Source: an uncultured bacterium (GTDB taxonomy: Bacteria > Bacillota > Clostridia > Lachnospirales > Lachnospiraceae). Taken from it: a stretch of DNA of 18,716 bases. The notes under the pieces were generated by a model. It worked only from the letters and a program-made list of their open reading frames with translations, was not told where the DNA came from and ran no database searches. A program made the position numbers and the translations under genes. Below, piece after piece: positions 1 through 6,991 of the stretch. Each line of letters starts with the position of its first letter. Positions within the stretch are counted from its first letter, which is position 1. The stretch lies in the NCBI GenBank assembly GCA_905214675.1, contig CAJMMS010000035.1, positions 1-18,716 on the forward strand. Reading direction: 5' to 3'.

Positions 1-17
1 ATTGTCCACTGGACAAT
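1..17. repeat. Perfect short palindrome at the window edge
   Basis: Bases 1-8 (ATTGTCCA) and 10-17 (TGGACAAT) are exact inverted complements around one central C. It sits next to the larger nested inverted repeat at 37-123. It may be part of the same mobile-element end or a separate repeat. The sequence left of base 1 is not visible, so the dyad may be longer. Confidence 0.6.
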
Positions 18-36
18 GTGTGCCCTCGCGGAGCGT

Positions 37-123
37 TTATCTTAGTCGGAGATTGAACTCCCACTAAGACAAATTTGTTGCTCGCCACTTTATAGAAGTG
101 GGAGTCTTCTTCGACTAAGATAA
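37..123. repeat. Nested inverted repeat; possible IS200/IS605-type right end
   Basis: A 12-bp perfect outer stem pairs 37-48 (TTATCTTAGTCG) with 112-123. A 9-bp inner stem pairs 57-65 (ACTCCCACT) with 97-105. A competing hairpin is possible between 40-46 (TCTTAGT) and 63-69 (ACTAAGA), so two folds are mutually exclusive. The structure begins 2 bases past the stop codon of the alarmone synthetase gene. No U-run follows on either strand, so a simple terminator is a poor fit. Ends with subterminal hairpins next to a TnpB gene are typical of IS200/IS605 elements; a tnpB on the plus strand left of the window would fit, but it is not visible. This reading is inference. Confidence 0.45.
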
Positions 124-125
124 GA

Positions 126-929
126 TTACTCAAACGCCTGCACATGGTAACCTTCTGTGATATTGTCCAGATCGCTGTGGAAACGACGCAGCTGTTCCAG
201 ATCTTTCGTCTCATAGATCCGGTAAAACTCATCCTGGATCTTGACCAGTTCACGTTTGTTGGCAACCGTATACAGGTTCTGTATGTTATTTAAAATATCC
301 TTGACCAGATTGGTCTGGATCTGGCAGGAATTCTGTGCATCCATAATCTCGCTGCGCACCGTTGACATCTCATTGTCCAGCACGGTGATCGCATCAGCAA
401 CACGTGTTAATTTCTCCCGGATATGGTCCGGCATATGCTGTTTGTACTTGTACTGAAGCGAATGTTCGATTGTGGACCAGAAATTCATCGCCAGGGTGCG
501 GATCTGGATCTCCACACGGATCGTTTTCGTTCCGGAGAAGGTCTCCACCTTATAAGAGACGATCATATGGTAGCTGCGGTAACCGCTTGATTTCATATGA
601 TTGATATAATCTTTTTCCGTGACAACCTGCATATCGGAACGATTCCTGATCAGCTCTGCTACCTTCTCGATGTCCTCCACAAACTGGCAGATGATGCGGA
701 TGCCCGCGATGTCATCTAACTGTTCTTCTATTTTATCTACTTCAATGTTTTTCTTCTGTGCTTTATCTAAAATACTGGAGATCGATTTGACTCTGCCGCA
801 GACCTGCTCCATCGGCGAGTATACGCCCCGATCCCGGTATTCCTTGATCAGATGGTTAAATTTAACCTGCAGCTCTTCCACCGCCAGCTCATAAGGATTT
901 AAAATATCCTTCCACAACTGTATTTCCAC
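126..929 (-). CDS. Small (p)ppGpp synthetase (RelA/SpoT-domain GTP pyrophosphokinase)
   Basis: Makes the alarmones ppGpp/pppGpp from ATP and GDP/GTP in the cytosol. Numbered from the GTG at 938, the synthetase core shows DDIAGIR (75-81), GYRSYHMI (119-126), VEIQIRT (142-148) and FWSTIEH (153-159), all hallmarks of the RelA_SpoT nucleotidyltransferase fold. There is no HD hydrolase, TGS or ACT domain, so it is a single-function small synthetase of the YjbM/RelQ (COG2357) kind. It is longer than the roughly 210 residues of RelQ, with a helical, charged C-terminal third. Start choice: AGGAGG (940-945) lies 10 bases before GTG 929 but only 1 base before GTG 938, so 929 is preferred (267 residues). 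A promoter is seen at 977-1005. Family assignment is firm; the RelQ subclass is not proven. Confidence 0.9.
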   Translation of the reverse strand: MEIQLWKDILNPYELAVEELQVKFNHLIKEYRDRGVYSPMEQVCGRVKSISSILDKAQKKNIEVDKIEEQLDDIAGIRIICQFVEDIEKVAELIRNRSDMQVVTEKDYINHMKSSGYRSYHMIVSYKVETFSGTKTIRVEIQIRTLAMNFWSTIEHSLQYKYKQHMPDHIREKLTRVADAITVLDNEMSTVRSEIMDAQNSCQIQTNLVKDILNNIQNLYTVANKRELVKIQDEFYRIYETKDLEQLRRFHSDLDNITEGYHVQAFE

Positions 930-976
930 AAAAACCACTCCTCCTACATTACTTACCGTCCTTCCTCATTCAGACC

Positions 977-1005
977 AGTATAGCATAATTTTTTCTTTTT
1001 TCCAA
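977..1005 (-). promoter_or_regulatory. SigA-type promoter for the alarmone synthetase gene
   Basis: Reading leftward, TTGGAA (-35, 1000-1005), a 17-base spacer, then TATACT (-10, 977-982) preceded by TGC, an extended -10. It lies between the M23 peptidase stop and the synthetase start, so the gene can be transcribed on its own. Confidence 0.65.
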
Positions 1006-1013
1006 CCGTCTTG

Positions 1014-1847
1014 TCAGTGTTCCGTCTCCAGACTTTTCAAAATCCAGTAAGGATTGACACTGACTTCCCTCCCATCTGCCGTCTGTATGTAAATGCCAAA
1101 ATGCAGATGCACCGCAAACCGACCGGTCGTACCTTCTTTTCCGTAACCGCTGTCTCCCATATAGCCCAGCATTTCGCCGGCTTCCACCGTTTTCCCTTCT
1201 TCAAGTCCCTTCGCATAATCTGACAGATGGGCGTAATAAAAATAACCGCCGTGCCCGCTGCGGATCCCGATCCGCCACCCACCTTTTTCCAGCCATCCCA
1301 TGTGTTCGATTGTTCCTGCTGTAATAGAATATATCGGATAAAATCCATTCTGATTAACCGTAGGCATCAGATCCGTTCCCTCATGCCCTCTTTTTCCTCC
1401 GTAGTTTCGTTCTGCCATCCAGGAATCTTCGTAGGATACCTGACATTTTACCGGAAAACACTCCAGATCATTCCAGACTGCACAGAATCCATTTTCCAGA
1501 AGTTCATATTCTCGGGGACGGTAACGATATACCCACTCTGCCGTCCGCTCCAGTTGTTCCAGCGTTGGTACTCTGCCTGGAAACGAAGCTTTGGTTCCTG
1601 CAAAAGTAAGTGCCAGAAGCCTTCCTTTTGAAAGCCCGCTCTGCTTCTGAAGCTCTGTAATTTTATCCAGCAGTTCTTCCGTCACATGCATTTCACGGAA
1701 CGTTTCCGTTTCAACCAGTCGGTCATGCAGGGCATATTTGCGTTTTTCCTGCAAAAATACTGCAACCAGAAGAAAAAGAAGCGCAATCATCAAAAGTACT
1801 GCCAATACTTTTTTCCGGATCACATACTCTGACTTTTTCGCCCTCAC
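1014..1847 (-). CDS. Membrane-anchored M23 family metallopeptidase (LytM-like)
   Basis: Predicted peptidoglycan endopeptidase exposed outside the membrane. From GTG 1847 (277 residues), a basic start is followed by one hydrophobic segment at about residues 14-32 and no clear signal-peptidase site, so a single-pass anchor is likely. The C-terminal M23 domain has the zinc motifs HEGTD (155-159), HGGYFYYAH and VHLHFG (His 247 and 249), so all metal ligands are present. The reading frame is open up to an ATG at 1904, but that start has no ribosome site; GTG 1847 has GGGGGA at the right distance. It is divergent from ylbJ. M23 proteins next to sporulation genes can act in engulfment or spore cortex work, but nothing here shows the substrate. 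No clear promoter or terminator was found. Confidence 0.85.
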   Translation of the reverse strand: MRAKKSEYVIRKKVLAVLLMIALLFLLVAVFLQEKRKYALHDRLVETETFREMHVTEELLDKITELQKQSGLSKGRLLALTFAGTKASFPGRVPTLEQLERTAEWVYRYRPREYELLENGFCAVWNDLECFPVKCQVSYEDSWMAERNYGGKRGHEGTDLMPTVNQNGFYPIYSITAGTIEHMGWLEKGGWRIGIRSGHGGYFYYAHLSDYAKGLEEGKTVEAGEMLGYMGDSGYGKEGTTGRFAVHLHFGIYIQTADGREVSVNPYWILKSLETEH

Positions 1848-1882
1848 AAAAAGTCCCCCAAAAAATACTGCCTTATTTTTAT

Positions 1883-1910
1883 ATGCATACACTTTTTCAT
1901 TCATGCATAC
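1883..1910. repeat. Two ATGCATAC direct repeats in the divergent M23/ylbJ intergenic region
   Basis: ATGCATAC occurs at 1883-1890 and 1903-1910, exactly 20 bases apart, or about two helical turns. Each contains the palindrome ATGCAT. They lie between the proposed starts of the M23 gene (1847) and ylbJ (1934), a position suited to a shared regulator site. The first copy overlaps the SigE-like -10. Confidence 0.5.
1886..1893 (+). promoter_or_regulatory. Possible sporulation SigE -10 element for ylbJ
   Basis: CATACACT matches the SigE -10 consensus CATACAHT at every position, about 41 bases before the ylbJ ATG. The -35 is weak: AAATACT at 1863-1869 gives 5 of 7 matches but a 16-base spacer rather than the usual 14. 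ylbJ is a mother-cell SigE-type gene in Bacillus, which makes the match plausible. Confidence 0.4.
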
Positions 1911-1933
1911 GATGGAACAAAAAAGGGATTTTT

Positions 1934-2863
1934 ATGAAATCTTTTTTTGCTTCGCTTCTTTCTGCTGTTGCTTTTACATTTCTGCTCTTTTTCCCAGGTA
2001 TTGTACTGGACGGTGCCAGATATGGACTGAATCTCTGGTTTTCGACACTTGTTCCGACACTTCTTCCTTTTATGGTATTTTCTAATTTTCTGATCCAGAG
2101 CCACCTGATCGAAGATCTTCTTTACTTGCCCGGCCGTTTTACGCAAAAATATCTCGGACTTTCCACTTCCGGACTATATGCTTTTCTGTGCGGTTTTTTC
2201 TTTGGCTATCCTTCCGGTGCCAAAATCCTGTCAGATCTTTTAAAAACGGATCAGATCAGCCAGAGGGAAGCCTCCTGGCTTCTTGGATTCTGCAATAATG
2301 TCAGCCCTGCTTTTCTGATCACTTACTTTCTGACGCTTCATCTGGCACATCCGGAAAAAATACCTCTGACTTTTCTCCTTCTTTATGGAATCCCTGCCTT
2401 CCTATGTCTTAGTTTTCTTTTTTTTCGCCGCACGCCACATCCTTTCCGTGAAAAAAAGACATCCAAGCCGGTACTTTCTCTTGCACTGCTCGATGCCTGC
2501 ATTTACGATGCCATTACGGTTCTTCTAAAACTCGGCGGCTATATTCTTCTGTTTGCCATCCTTTCAAACGCAATTACCTACATACCATATCTTTCCTTAC
2601 AAAAAGCATCCTTTCTGATCTCTGCCCTTGAGATCACGAATGGAATCCCGGCTATATCTGATGCGTTTCCTTATCCCGAAAGCTACCTTTTGCTGCTTCC
2701 TTTTCTGGCTTTTGGAGGTTTCTGTTCTATCATGCAAACAGGGAGCGTCATCAAAGACACTCCCTTATCCTTGCGTAACTATTTCTTTACAAAAATACTG
2801 CTCACATTCCTGATCCTCTTAACTGAAATGCTGCTTCTTCATGCAGTTCCGGGACTTTTTTAA
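1934..2863 (+). CDS. ylbJ: Sporulation integral membrane protein, YlbJ/nucleoside-recognition (Gate) family
   Basis: Polytopic membrane protein of the YlbJ family, needed for normal spore formation in Bacillus; its transport substrate is unknown. From ATG 1934 it has 309 residues, shorter than the roughly 400 of B. subtilis YlbJ. Several hydrophobic helices flank the family motif GYPSGAK (91-97) and NNVSPAF (121-127), typical of the Gate domain. An AAAGGGA ribosome site precedes ATG 1934; an upstream in-frame ATG at 1883 has none and would overlap the SigE-like element. It is the only plus-strand gene here. In Bacillus the order is ylbH(rsmD)-ylbI(coaD)-ylbJ in one direction; here ylbJ is inverted and faces rsmD-coaD. 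Its stop overlaps the stop of the convergent gene. Confidence 0.85.
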   Translation: MKSFFASLLSAVAFTFLLFFPGIVLDGARYGLNLWFSTLVPTLLPFMVFSNFLIQSHLIEDLLYLPGRFTQKYLGLSTSGLYAFLCGFFFGYPSGAKILSDLLKTDQISQREASWLLGFCNNVSPAFLITYFLTLHLAHPEKIPLTFLLLYGIPAFLCLSFLFFRRTPHPFREKKTSKPVLSLALLDACIYDAITVLLKLGGYILLFAILSNAITYIPYLSLQKASFLISALEITNGIPAISDAFPYPESYLLLLPFLAFGGFCSIMQTGSVIKDTPLSLRNYFFTKILLTFLILLTEMLLLHAVPGLF

Positions 2864-3459
2864 GCCTCATCATCGTCATAAGCGCCGCTCTGTTCCGGTG
2901 CTGCATAAGCTGCCGGACTTCCTCCAGGTGTCAGTTCGCGTCTGTTTTTATTGACAATGTCATAGCAGGACTGAACGGAATTGATAAATGTATTGTACTT
3001 TTCTCCTGCTGTCTCAATCGTATGGCTCATGATATTCTCCAGATTGGAGAGCATCTCATCGGTATACTGCAGTGCTCCCATACGGATGTTGTTTGCATCC
3101 GTCGTAGCATTGTCCATGATTTCCTGTGCCTGCTGGTTGGTATTCTCAAGCAGTTCATTTGACTGTGCATATGCCTGCTGCATTACTTCACTTTCCGTAA
3201 CCATCTGCTGTGCCTGAGCCTTTGCATCTGCAATGATCGCATCTGCCTTGGACTGTGCATCTGCCAGGATCGCATCTTTGTTGCTGATGATCTTCTGGTA
3301 ACGTTTGATTTCATCCGGTGTCTTCATACGAAGTTCACGCAGAAGTTCTTCTAATTCTTCTTTATTTACCACGATCTTTGTAGAAGAGAGTGGCTGAAAT
3401 TTACAACTGTCTACATACTCCTCGATTTCTTCAATAATCTGCTCAATTCTGCTGCTCAT
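2860..3459 (-). CDS. Coiled-coil ATPase-subunit-H-like / DivIVA-like protein
   Basis: Cytosolic coiled-coil protein, 199 residues from ATG 3459. It starts with a short helix (SRIEQIIEEIEEYVDSC), then a region like the DivIVA/SepF-type N-terminal motif (KIVVNKEELEELLRELR, 28-44), then a long Ala/Gln-rich coiled coil (about 50-150) with repeated ADAxxKAD-type heptads, and an acidic tail ending DDDEA. Such proteins are often labelled vacuolar ATPase subunit H or F0 subunit B, but no ATPase genes are nearby, so that name is probably wrong. The start is set by GGAGT 7 bases before ATG 3459; the frame opens at a GTG overlapping that site. It lies 25 bases after coaD and is cotranscribed with rsmD-coaD. 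Role unknown; cell division or envelope scaffolding is a guess. Confidence 0.75.
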   Translation of the reverse strand: MSSRIEQIIEEIEEYVDSCKFQPLSSTKIVVNKEELEELLRELRMKTPDEIKRYQKIISNKDAILADAQSKADAIIADAKAQAQQMVTESEVMQQAYAQSNELLENTNQQAQEIMDNATTDANNIRMGALQYTDEMLSNLENIMSHTIETAGEKYNTFINSVQSCYDIVNKNRRELTPGGSPAAYAAPEQSGAYDDDEA

Positions 3460-3484
3460 CGTTATCACTCCTATTTTTTATTCT

Positions 3485-3979
3485 TCAGGCTTTTGACCCT
3501 TGCATCTTCATTTTTTGATATATCTTCTCAATCACCGGCTCCGGCACAAATTTGGAGATATCACCATGATAGCTGGCAATCTCTTTTACCGTTGTCGAAC
3601 TTAGGTAGGCATATTCCAGACTGGTCGATAAGAAAATCGTGTCTATGTCGGATCTTAAAATCCGGTTTGTCTGGGACATCTGCAGTTCATAATCAAAATC
3701 GGTAATCGCTCTTAAGCCTCTTACCATAAACTGTGCACCGCAGTTCCTTGCAAAATCCACAGACAGACCATCAAATGCCTTAATCGTAACATTTCCTATG
3801 TCTTTTGTGACATCAGCTAATATATTAACACGTTCCTGGGCAGAAAACAACGGCGTTTTTGCACTATTTGTCAAAACACCGACGATCAGTTCATCTACCA
3901 GAACAGCGGAACGCCGGATGATATCCAGGTGTCCGAATGTGACCGGATCAAAACTTCCCGGGTATACTGCTCTTCTCAT
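3485..3979 (-). CDS. coaD: Phosphopantetheine adenylyltransferase
   Basis: Transfers AMP from ATP to 4'-phosphopantetheine, giving dephospho-CoA, the penultimate step of CoA synthesis; it acts in the cytosol. At 164 residues it is normal length. Visible family motifs are YPGSFDPVTFGHLDI (6-20, the TxGH nucleotidyltransferase signature with Thr14 and His17), RGLRAITDFDYE (87-98) and LSSTTVKEIA (126-135, the ISSTxxR-like motif, here with Lys in the last place). The ATG overlaps the rsmD stop as ATGA, implying translational coupling. The rsmD-coaD order matches ylbH-ylbI in Bacillus, which supports both calls. Confidence 0.97.
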   Translation of the reverse strand: MRRAVYPGSFDPVTFGHLDIIRRSAVLVDELIVGVLTNSAKTPLFSAQERVNILADVTKDIGNVTIKAFDGLSVDFARNCGAQFMVRGLRAITDFDYELQMSQTNRILRSDIDTIFLSTSLEYAYLSSTTVKEIASYHGDISKFVPEPVIEKIYQKMKMQGSKA

Positions 3980-4554
3980 AGTTCCTTTTTCTCCTTTTCC
4001 ATAAACATATGAACATTTGTCTTGTATTCTTTGCGCTTCAACAGGTGGAATCCATATTCCTCCAGATAAGAAAAATCTGTTTTCAGAGATGCTTCCACAA
4101 TGATCAGCGTATGTTCATCTGCGATCACACTGTCTTTCAACCGGAAAAGAACCTCCTTTTCCAGTTCATGTTCATATGGAGGATCCATAAAAATAACGCC
4201 AAAGCTTTCTTTTCCACCTCTGATCTCCTGCTCTAGACGATCCAGTGCGGCAAAAACATCTGTCTGCACAACAAAAGCATCCGCGTCCAACCTGGTAAAC
4301 TTCAGGTTTTCGCGGATGCATCGCACTGCGGCAGGATTTTTCTCTACAAAGACAGCTTCTTTTGCGCCCCGGCTAAGTGCTTCGATACCGATCGCACCAC
4401 TTCCGGAAAACAGATCCAGAAAGCGGATGCCGTAGAGCTCATCCTGTATCATGTTAAAAAGAGTTTCTTTTATCCGGTCCGTGGTTGGTCTGGTATCCAT
4501 TCCCGGAACCGTCTTAAGTGCCAGTCTCCTGGCTTTGCCTGCGATGACTCTCAT
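3976..4554 (-). CDS. rsmD: 16S rRNA (guanine(966)-N2)-methyltransferase
   Basis: SAM-dependent methylation of G966 (E. coli numbering) in 16S rRNA, on the small ribosomal subunit. At 192 residues the length is normal. Motifs visible: MRVIAGKARR at the N terminus, TRPTTDRIKE (21-30), the SAM-binding LDLFSGSGAIGIEAL (46-60), acidic VEKN (70-73) and the catalytic DPPY (124-127), characteristic of N-methylation of a base amino group. First gene of the rsmD-coaD-coiled-coil operon, with a consensus promoter at 4584-4612 and an AAAGGAAG ribosome site. The stop overlaps the coaD ATG. Confidence 0.96.
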   Translation of the reverse strand: MRVIAGKARRLALKTVPGMDTRPTTDRIKETLFNMIQDELYGIRFLDLFSGSGAIGIEALSRGAKEAVFVEKNPAAVRCIRENLKFTRLDADAFVVQTDVFAALDRLEQEIRGGKESFGVIFMDPPYEHELEKEVLFRLKDSVIADEHTLIIVEASLKTDFSYLEEYGFHLLKRKEYKTNVHMFMEKEKKEL

Positions 4555-4583
4555 AATTTCTTCCTTTGTTCTGTGTTTTTTTC

Positions 4584-4612
4584 ATTATAAAGGCTTTCCA
4601 TCCTTACGTCAA
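4584..4612 (-). promoter_or_regulatory. SigA promoter for rsmD-coaD operon
   Basis: Reading leftward, TTGACG (-35, 4607-4612), 17-base spacer, TATAAT (-10, 4584-4589). Near-perfect SigA promoter between phoU and rsmD, separating this housekeeping operon from the pst operon. Confidence 0.85.
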
Positions 4613-4657
4613 GTTTAAAAAACAGGAAAACAGCGGAAGTTAGCGGCATTTTCTGTA

Positions 4658-5323
4658 TCAGAGAATTCTCTGGTCTTTGATACTTCCAGTTTCTTTGAAC
4701 ACTTCCCACTCGGAGATATTAACGGCATGATCACCGATGCGTTCCAGATATTTTGCAACCATCAGAAGATCCACACAGGCATCGGTATCTTTTTTTCCTT
4801 CTTTCAAACAGGTAACCAGTTCTTCCTTCACCTGATTAAAAAGATCATCAATCTTATCATCTCTCTTATAAAAATCTTTTGCCTGTTCTTTATCTCTTGC
4901 CATAAAAAGTTCTACTCCATCACAGAGGATCTTTCTGGTTTCTTCGAGCATTTCCGGCATAGATTTTGCATATTCTTTATAATTGATGCCATTCAGCCGC
5001 ACTGCCATATCTGCAATATCTGCTGCATGGTCACCGATACGTTCCATGTCACCGACTGCCTTCATAACAGAAGATACAATACGCAGATCACTTGCCAGCA
5101 CCGGCTGCTGTCTGGTCAGAAGCAACAGACATTCCGCCTCAATCTTTCGTTCCATCTCATTGATCTTGCGGTCATTTTTCTGGATCTTATCCAGTTCCTC
5201 CAGGTCATTGACTGCGATCGCCGAAAGCAGATCGGCAAACGCCTGTTCAATCCCTTTTCCCATGGCATCCATATTTTCGCGAAGCGTTTCAAGCTCGTGC
5301 TCAAAATTCATTCTCACTGACAT
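4658..5323 (-). CDS. phoU: Phosphate uptake/signalling regulator PhoU
   Basis: Cytosolic accessory of the Pst transporter that restrains phosphate uptake and signals phosphate sufficiency to the PhoR-type sensor kinase. The 221 residues form the two-repeat PhoU fold of two three-helix bundles. Each repeat carries the metal-binding signature ERIGDHA, at 94-100 and 194-200. GGGGGA lies 6 bases before the ATG. It is last in the pst operon, 14 bases after pstB, as usual in Firmicutes. No phoP/phoR-type regulator genes are in the window, so the sensing partner is elsewhere. Confidence 0.95.
   Translation of the reverse strand: MSVRMNFEHELETLRENMDAMGKGIEQAFADLLSAIAVNDLEELDKIQKNDRKINEMERKIEAECLLLLTRQQPVLASDLRIVSSVMKAVGDMERIGDHAADIADMAVRLNGINYKEYAKSMPEMLEETRKILCDGVELFMARDKEQAKDFYKRDDKIDDLFNQVKEELVTCLKEGKKDTDACVDLLMVAKYLERIGDHAVNISEWEVFKETGSIKDQRIL
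4659..4672. repeat. Palindrome over the phoU stop codon
   Basis: CAGAGAATTCTCTG is a perfect 14-base palindrome covering the last codons and most of the stop of phoU. It can form only a 5-bp stem with a 4-base loop, and no U-run follows, so it is not a convincing terminator. No other terminator was seen between phoU and rsmD. Confidence 0.4.
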
Positions 5324-5337
5324 TTATTTTCCCCCAA

Positions 5338-6096
5338 TCAACCAAAACGTCCTGTAATATAATCTTCGGTCCTCTTATCCTGTGGTCTTGCAAAGATATC
5401 ATCAGTATGATTAAACTCAATCACTTCTCCTACCAGGAAGAATGCCGTGTCATCCGACACACGTGCTGCCTGCTGCATGTTATGGGTGACAACAACGACC
5501 GTATATTTTTTCTTCAGTTCTACCATCAGTTCCTCAATCTTCAATGTAGAGATCGGATCAAGTGCTGATGTCGGCTCATCCATCAGAAGCACGTCCGGCT
5601 GCACGGCCAGTGCTCTTGCAATACAGAGACGCTGCTGCTGTCCGCCGGAAAGCCCCAGTGCCGATTTTTTCAGACGGTCTTTTACCTCATCAAAGATTGC
5701 TGCTCCACGCAGACTCTCTTCCACGATCTGATCCAGTGTCGCTTTATCTTTAATGCCATGGATCCTCGGTCCATAGGCGATATTATCATAAATGCTCATC
5801 GGAAATGGATTCGCCTGCTGAAATACCATGCCCACTTTTTTCCGGAGCAGCGTGGTATCTGCTTTCGGGCTGTAGATATCTTCTCCGTCAATCAGGACTT
5901 TGCCTTCTATTTTTACGTTCTCAACCAGGTCATTCATGCGGTTTAAGCACTTCAGAAAGGTGGATTTACCGCATCCGGACGGCCCGATAAATGCAGTGAT
6001 CGCATTTTCCCGGATTTCCATATTGACATGTTTTAACGCATGATTCGTTCCGTAGTGCAGGTTCAGATCCTGCACACTGATTTTTGTATTTTCCAT
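5338..6096 (-). CDS. pstB: Phosphate ABC transporter ATP-binding protein
   Basis: ATPase that drives phosphate import through PstA/PstC on the cytoplasmic face of the membrane. Full-length at 252 residues. Visible in order: Walker A GPSGCGKST (38-46), Q-loop VFQQANPFPMS (91-101, the PstB-specific form), ABC signature LSGGQQQR (149-156), Walker B VLLMDEPTSALD (169-180) and the H-loop His205. All catalytic residues are intact. It is 19 bases after pstA and 14 before phoU, in the five-gene pst operon. Confidence 0.98.
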   Translation of the reverse strand: MENTKISVQDLNLHYGTNHALKHVNMEIRENAITAFIGPSGCGKSTFLKCLNRMNDLVENVKIEGKVLIDGEDIYSPKADTTLLRKKVGMVFQQANPFPMSIYDNIAYGPRIHGIKDKATLDQIVEESLRGAAIFDEVKDRLKKSALGLSGGQQQRLCIARALAVQPDVLLMDEPTSALDPISTLKIEELMVELKKKYTVVVVTHNMQQAARVSDDTAFFLVGEVIEFNHTDDIFARPQDKRTEDYITGRFG

Positions 6097-6115
6097 GGTG
6101 ATGCTCCTCTTTCTT

Positions 6116-6991
6116 TTATTTCATCCGCGTTACATCAAAACGCTTCGCCAGATATTTTGTCAGGAAATTGATACACAGTACGATCACAAGAAGTACAAAT
6201 GCAATTCCAAACGCTACGTTATATTCTGCTTTTGAACTGCTAAGATACAACTGGATCGTCAGTGTTCCGCCCGGCTGCAGGATCTTGGAAAGCCATCCTC
6301 CCGCTTTCGGGAGCAGATAGCCACTTCCTGCTGTAAAAAGCAGGGCTGCTGATTCTCCGACGATACGTCCGATCGCCAGGATCACTCCGGTGATGATACC
6401 AGGCATGGCAGACGGAAGCAGGATCGTGCGGATCATGTGCCATTTTGTTGCTCCCATGCCAAGTGCTCCGCTCCGGTAAGAATCCGGAACCGTACGCAGA
6501 GCTTCCTGCGTGTTTCGTGTGATCAGCGGCAGGATCATAAGGCTCAAAGTCAGAGCACCGGTCAGCAGTGAATAACCAAGTTTCAGCGTTGTTCCGAAAA
6601 ACACGCTTCCGAAAAGTCCGAAAATGATCGATGGGATACCGGAAAGTGTCTCGGTCGTAAATTCAATGATCCTTACAACCTTGCCCGGTTTTGCATATTC
6701 ATTCAGATAAATGGCACTTCCCACACCGATCGGTGTTGCGATCACCAGCGTGATCACGATGATATACAACGTATTAACAATATTTCCGGCAATGCCGACC
6801 GTTCCTTTTCTCGCACTTGTCACCGTTGTCAGAAATTCCAGGCTTACACTTCCGATTCCTCTTACTGCCACATAACAGATGATCATCAGAAGAACAGAAA
6901 CTGCTATGGCTGCTGACAGATAAATGCATCCGTACAGGAACTTGTCCATGCCATGTGTTTTTTTATTATAAATTGAATTCTCACTTTGCAT
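6116..6991 (-). CDS. pstA: Phosphate ABC transporter permease PstA
   Basis: One of two membrane subunits forming the phosphate channel. The 291 residues show about six hydrophobic helices after a short cytosolic N terminus. The coupling (EAA) loop that contacts PstB is clear: EALRTVPDSYRSGALGMGAT followed by IRTILLPSAMPGIITG. The ATG lies inside the end of pstC (11-base overlap in another frame), so the two permease subunits are probably translated together. Confidence 0.96.
   Translation of the reverse strand: MQSENSIYNKKTHGMDKFLYGCIYLSAAIAVSVLLMIICYVAVRGIGSVSLEFLTTVTSARKGTVGIAGNIVNTLYIIVITLVIATPIGVGSAIYLNEYAKPGKVVRIIEFTTETLSGIPSIIFGLFGSVFFGTTLKLGYSLLTGALTLSLMILPLITRNTQEALRTVPDSYRSGALGMGATKWHMIRTILLPSAMPGIITGVILAIGRIVGESAALLFTAGSGYLLPKAGGWLSKILQPGGTLTIQLYLSSSKAEYNVAFGIAFVLLVIVLCINFLTKYLAKRFDVTRMK

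Noticed and set aside
1..36. Coding end of a tnpB gene at the left edge
   Set aside because: Only 12 codons or so are visible in any frame and none can be recognised; no coding call made.
37..123. Simple Rho-independent terminator for the alarmone synthetase gene
   Set aside because: Stems are present but no U-run follows, and the long nested structure is unlike other terminators in the window.
4727..5320. 197-codon plus-strand frame opposite phoU
   Set aside because: Antisense shadow of an unambiguous PhoU gene; composition is not protein-like.
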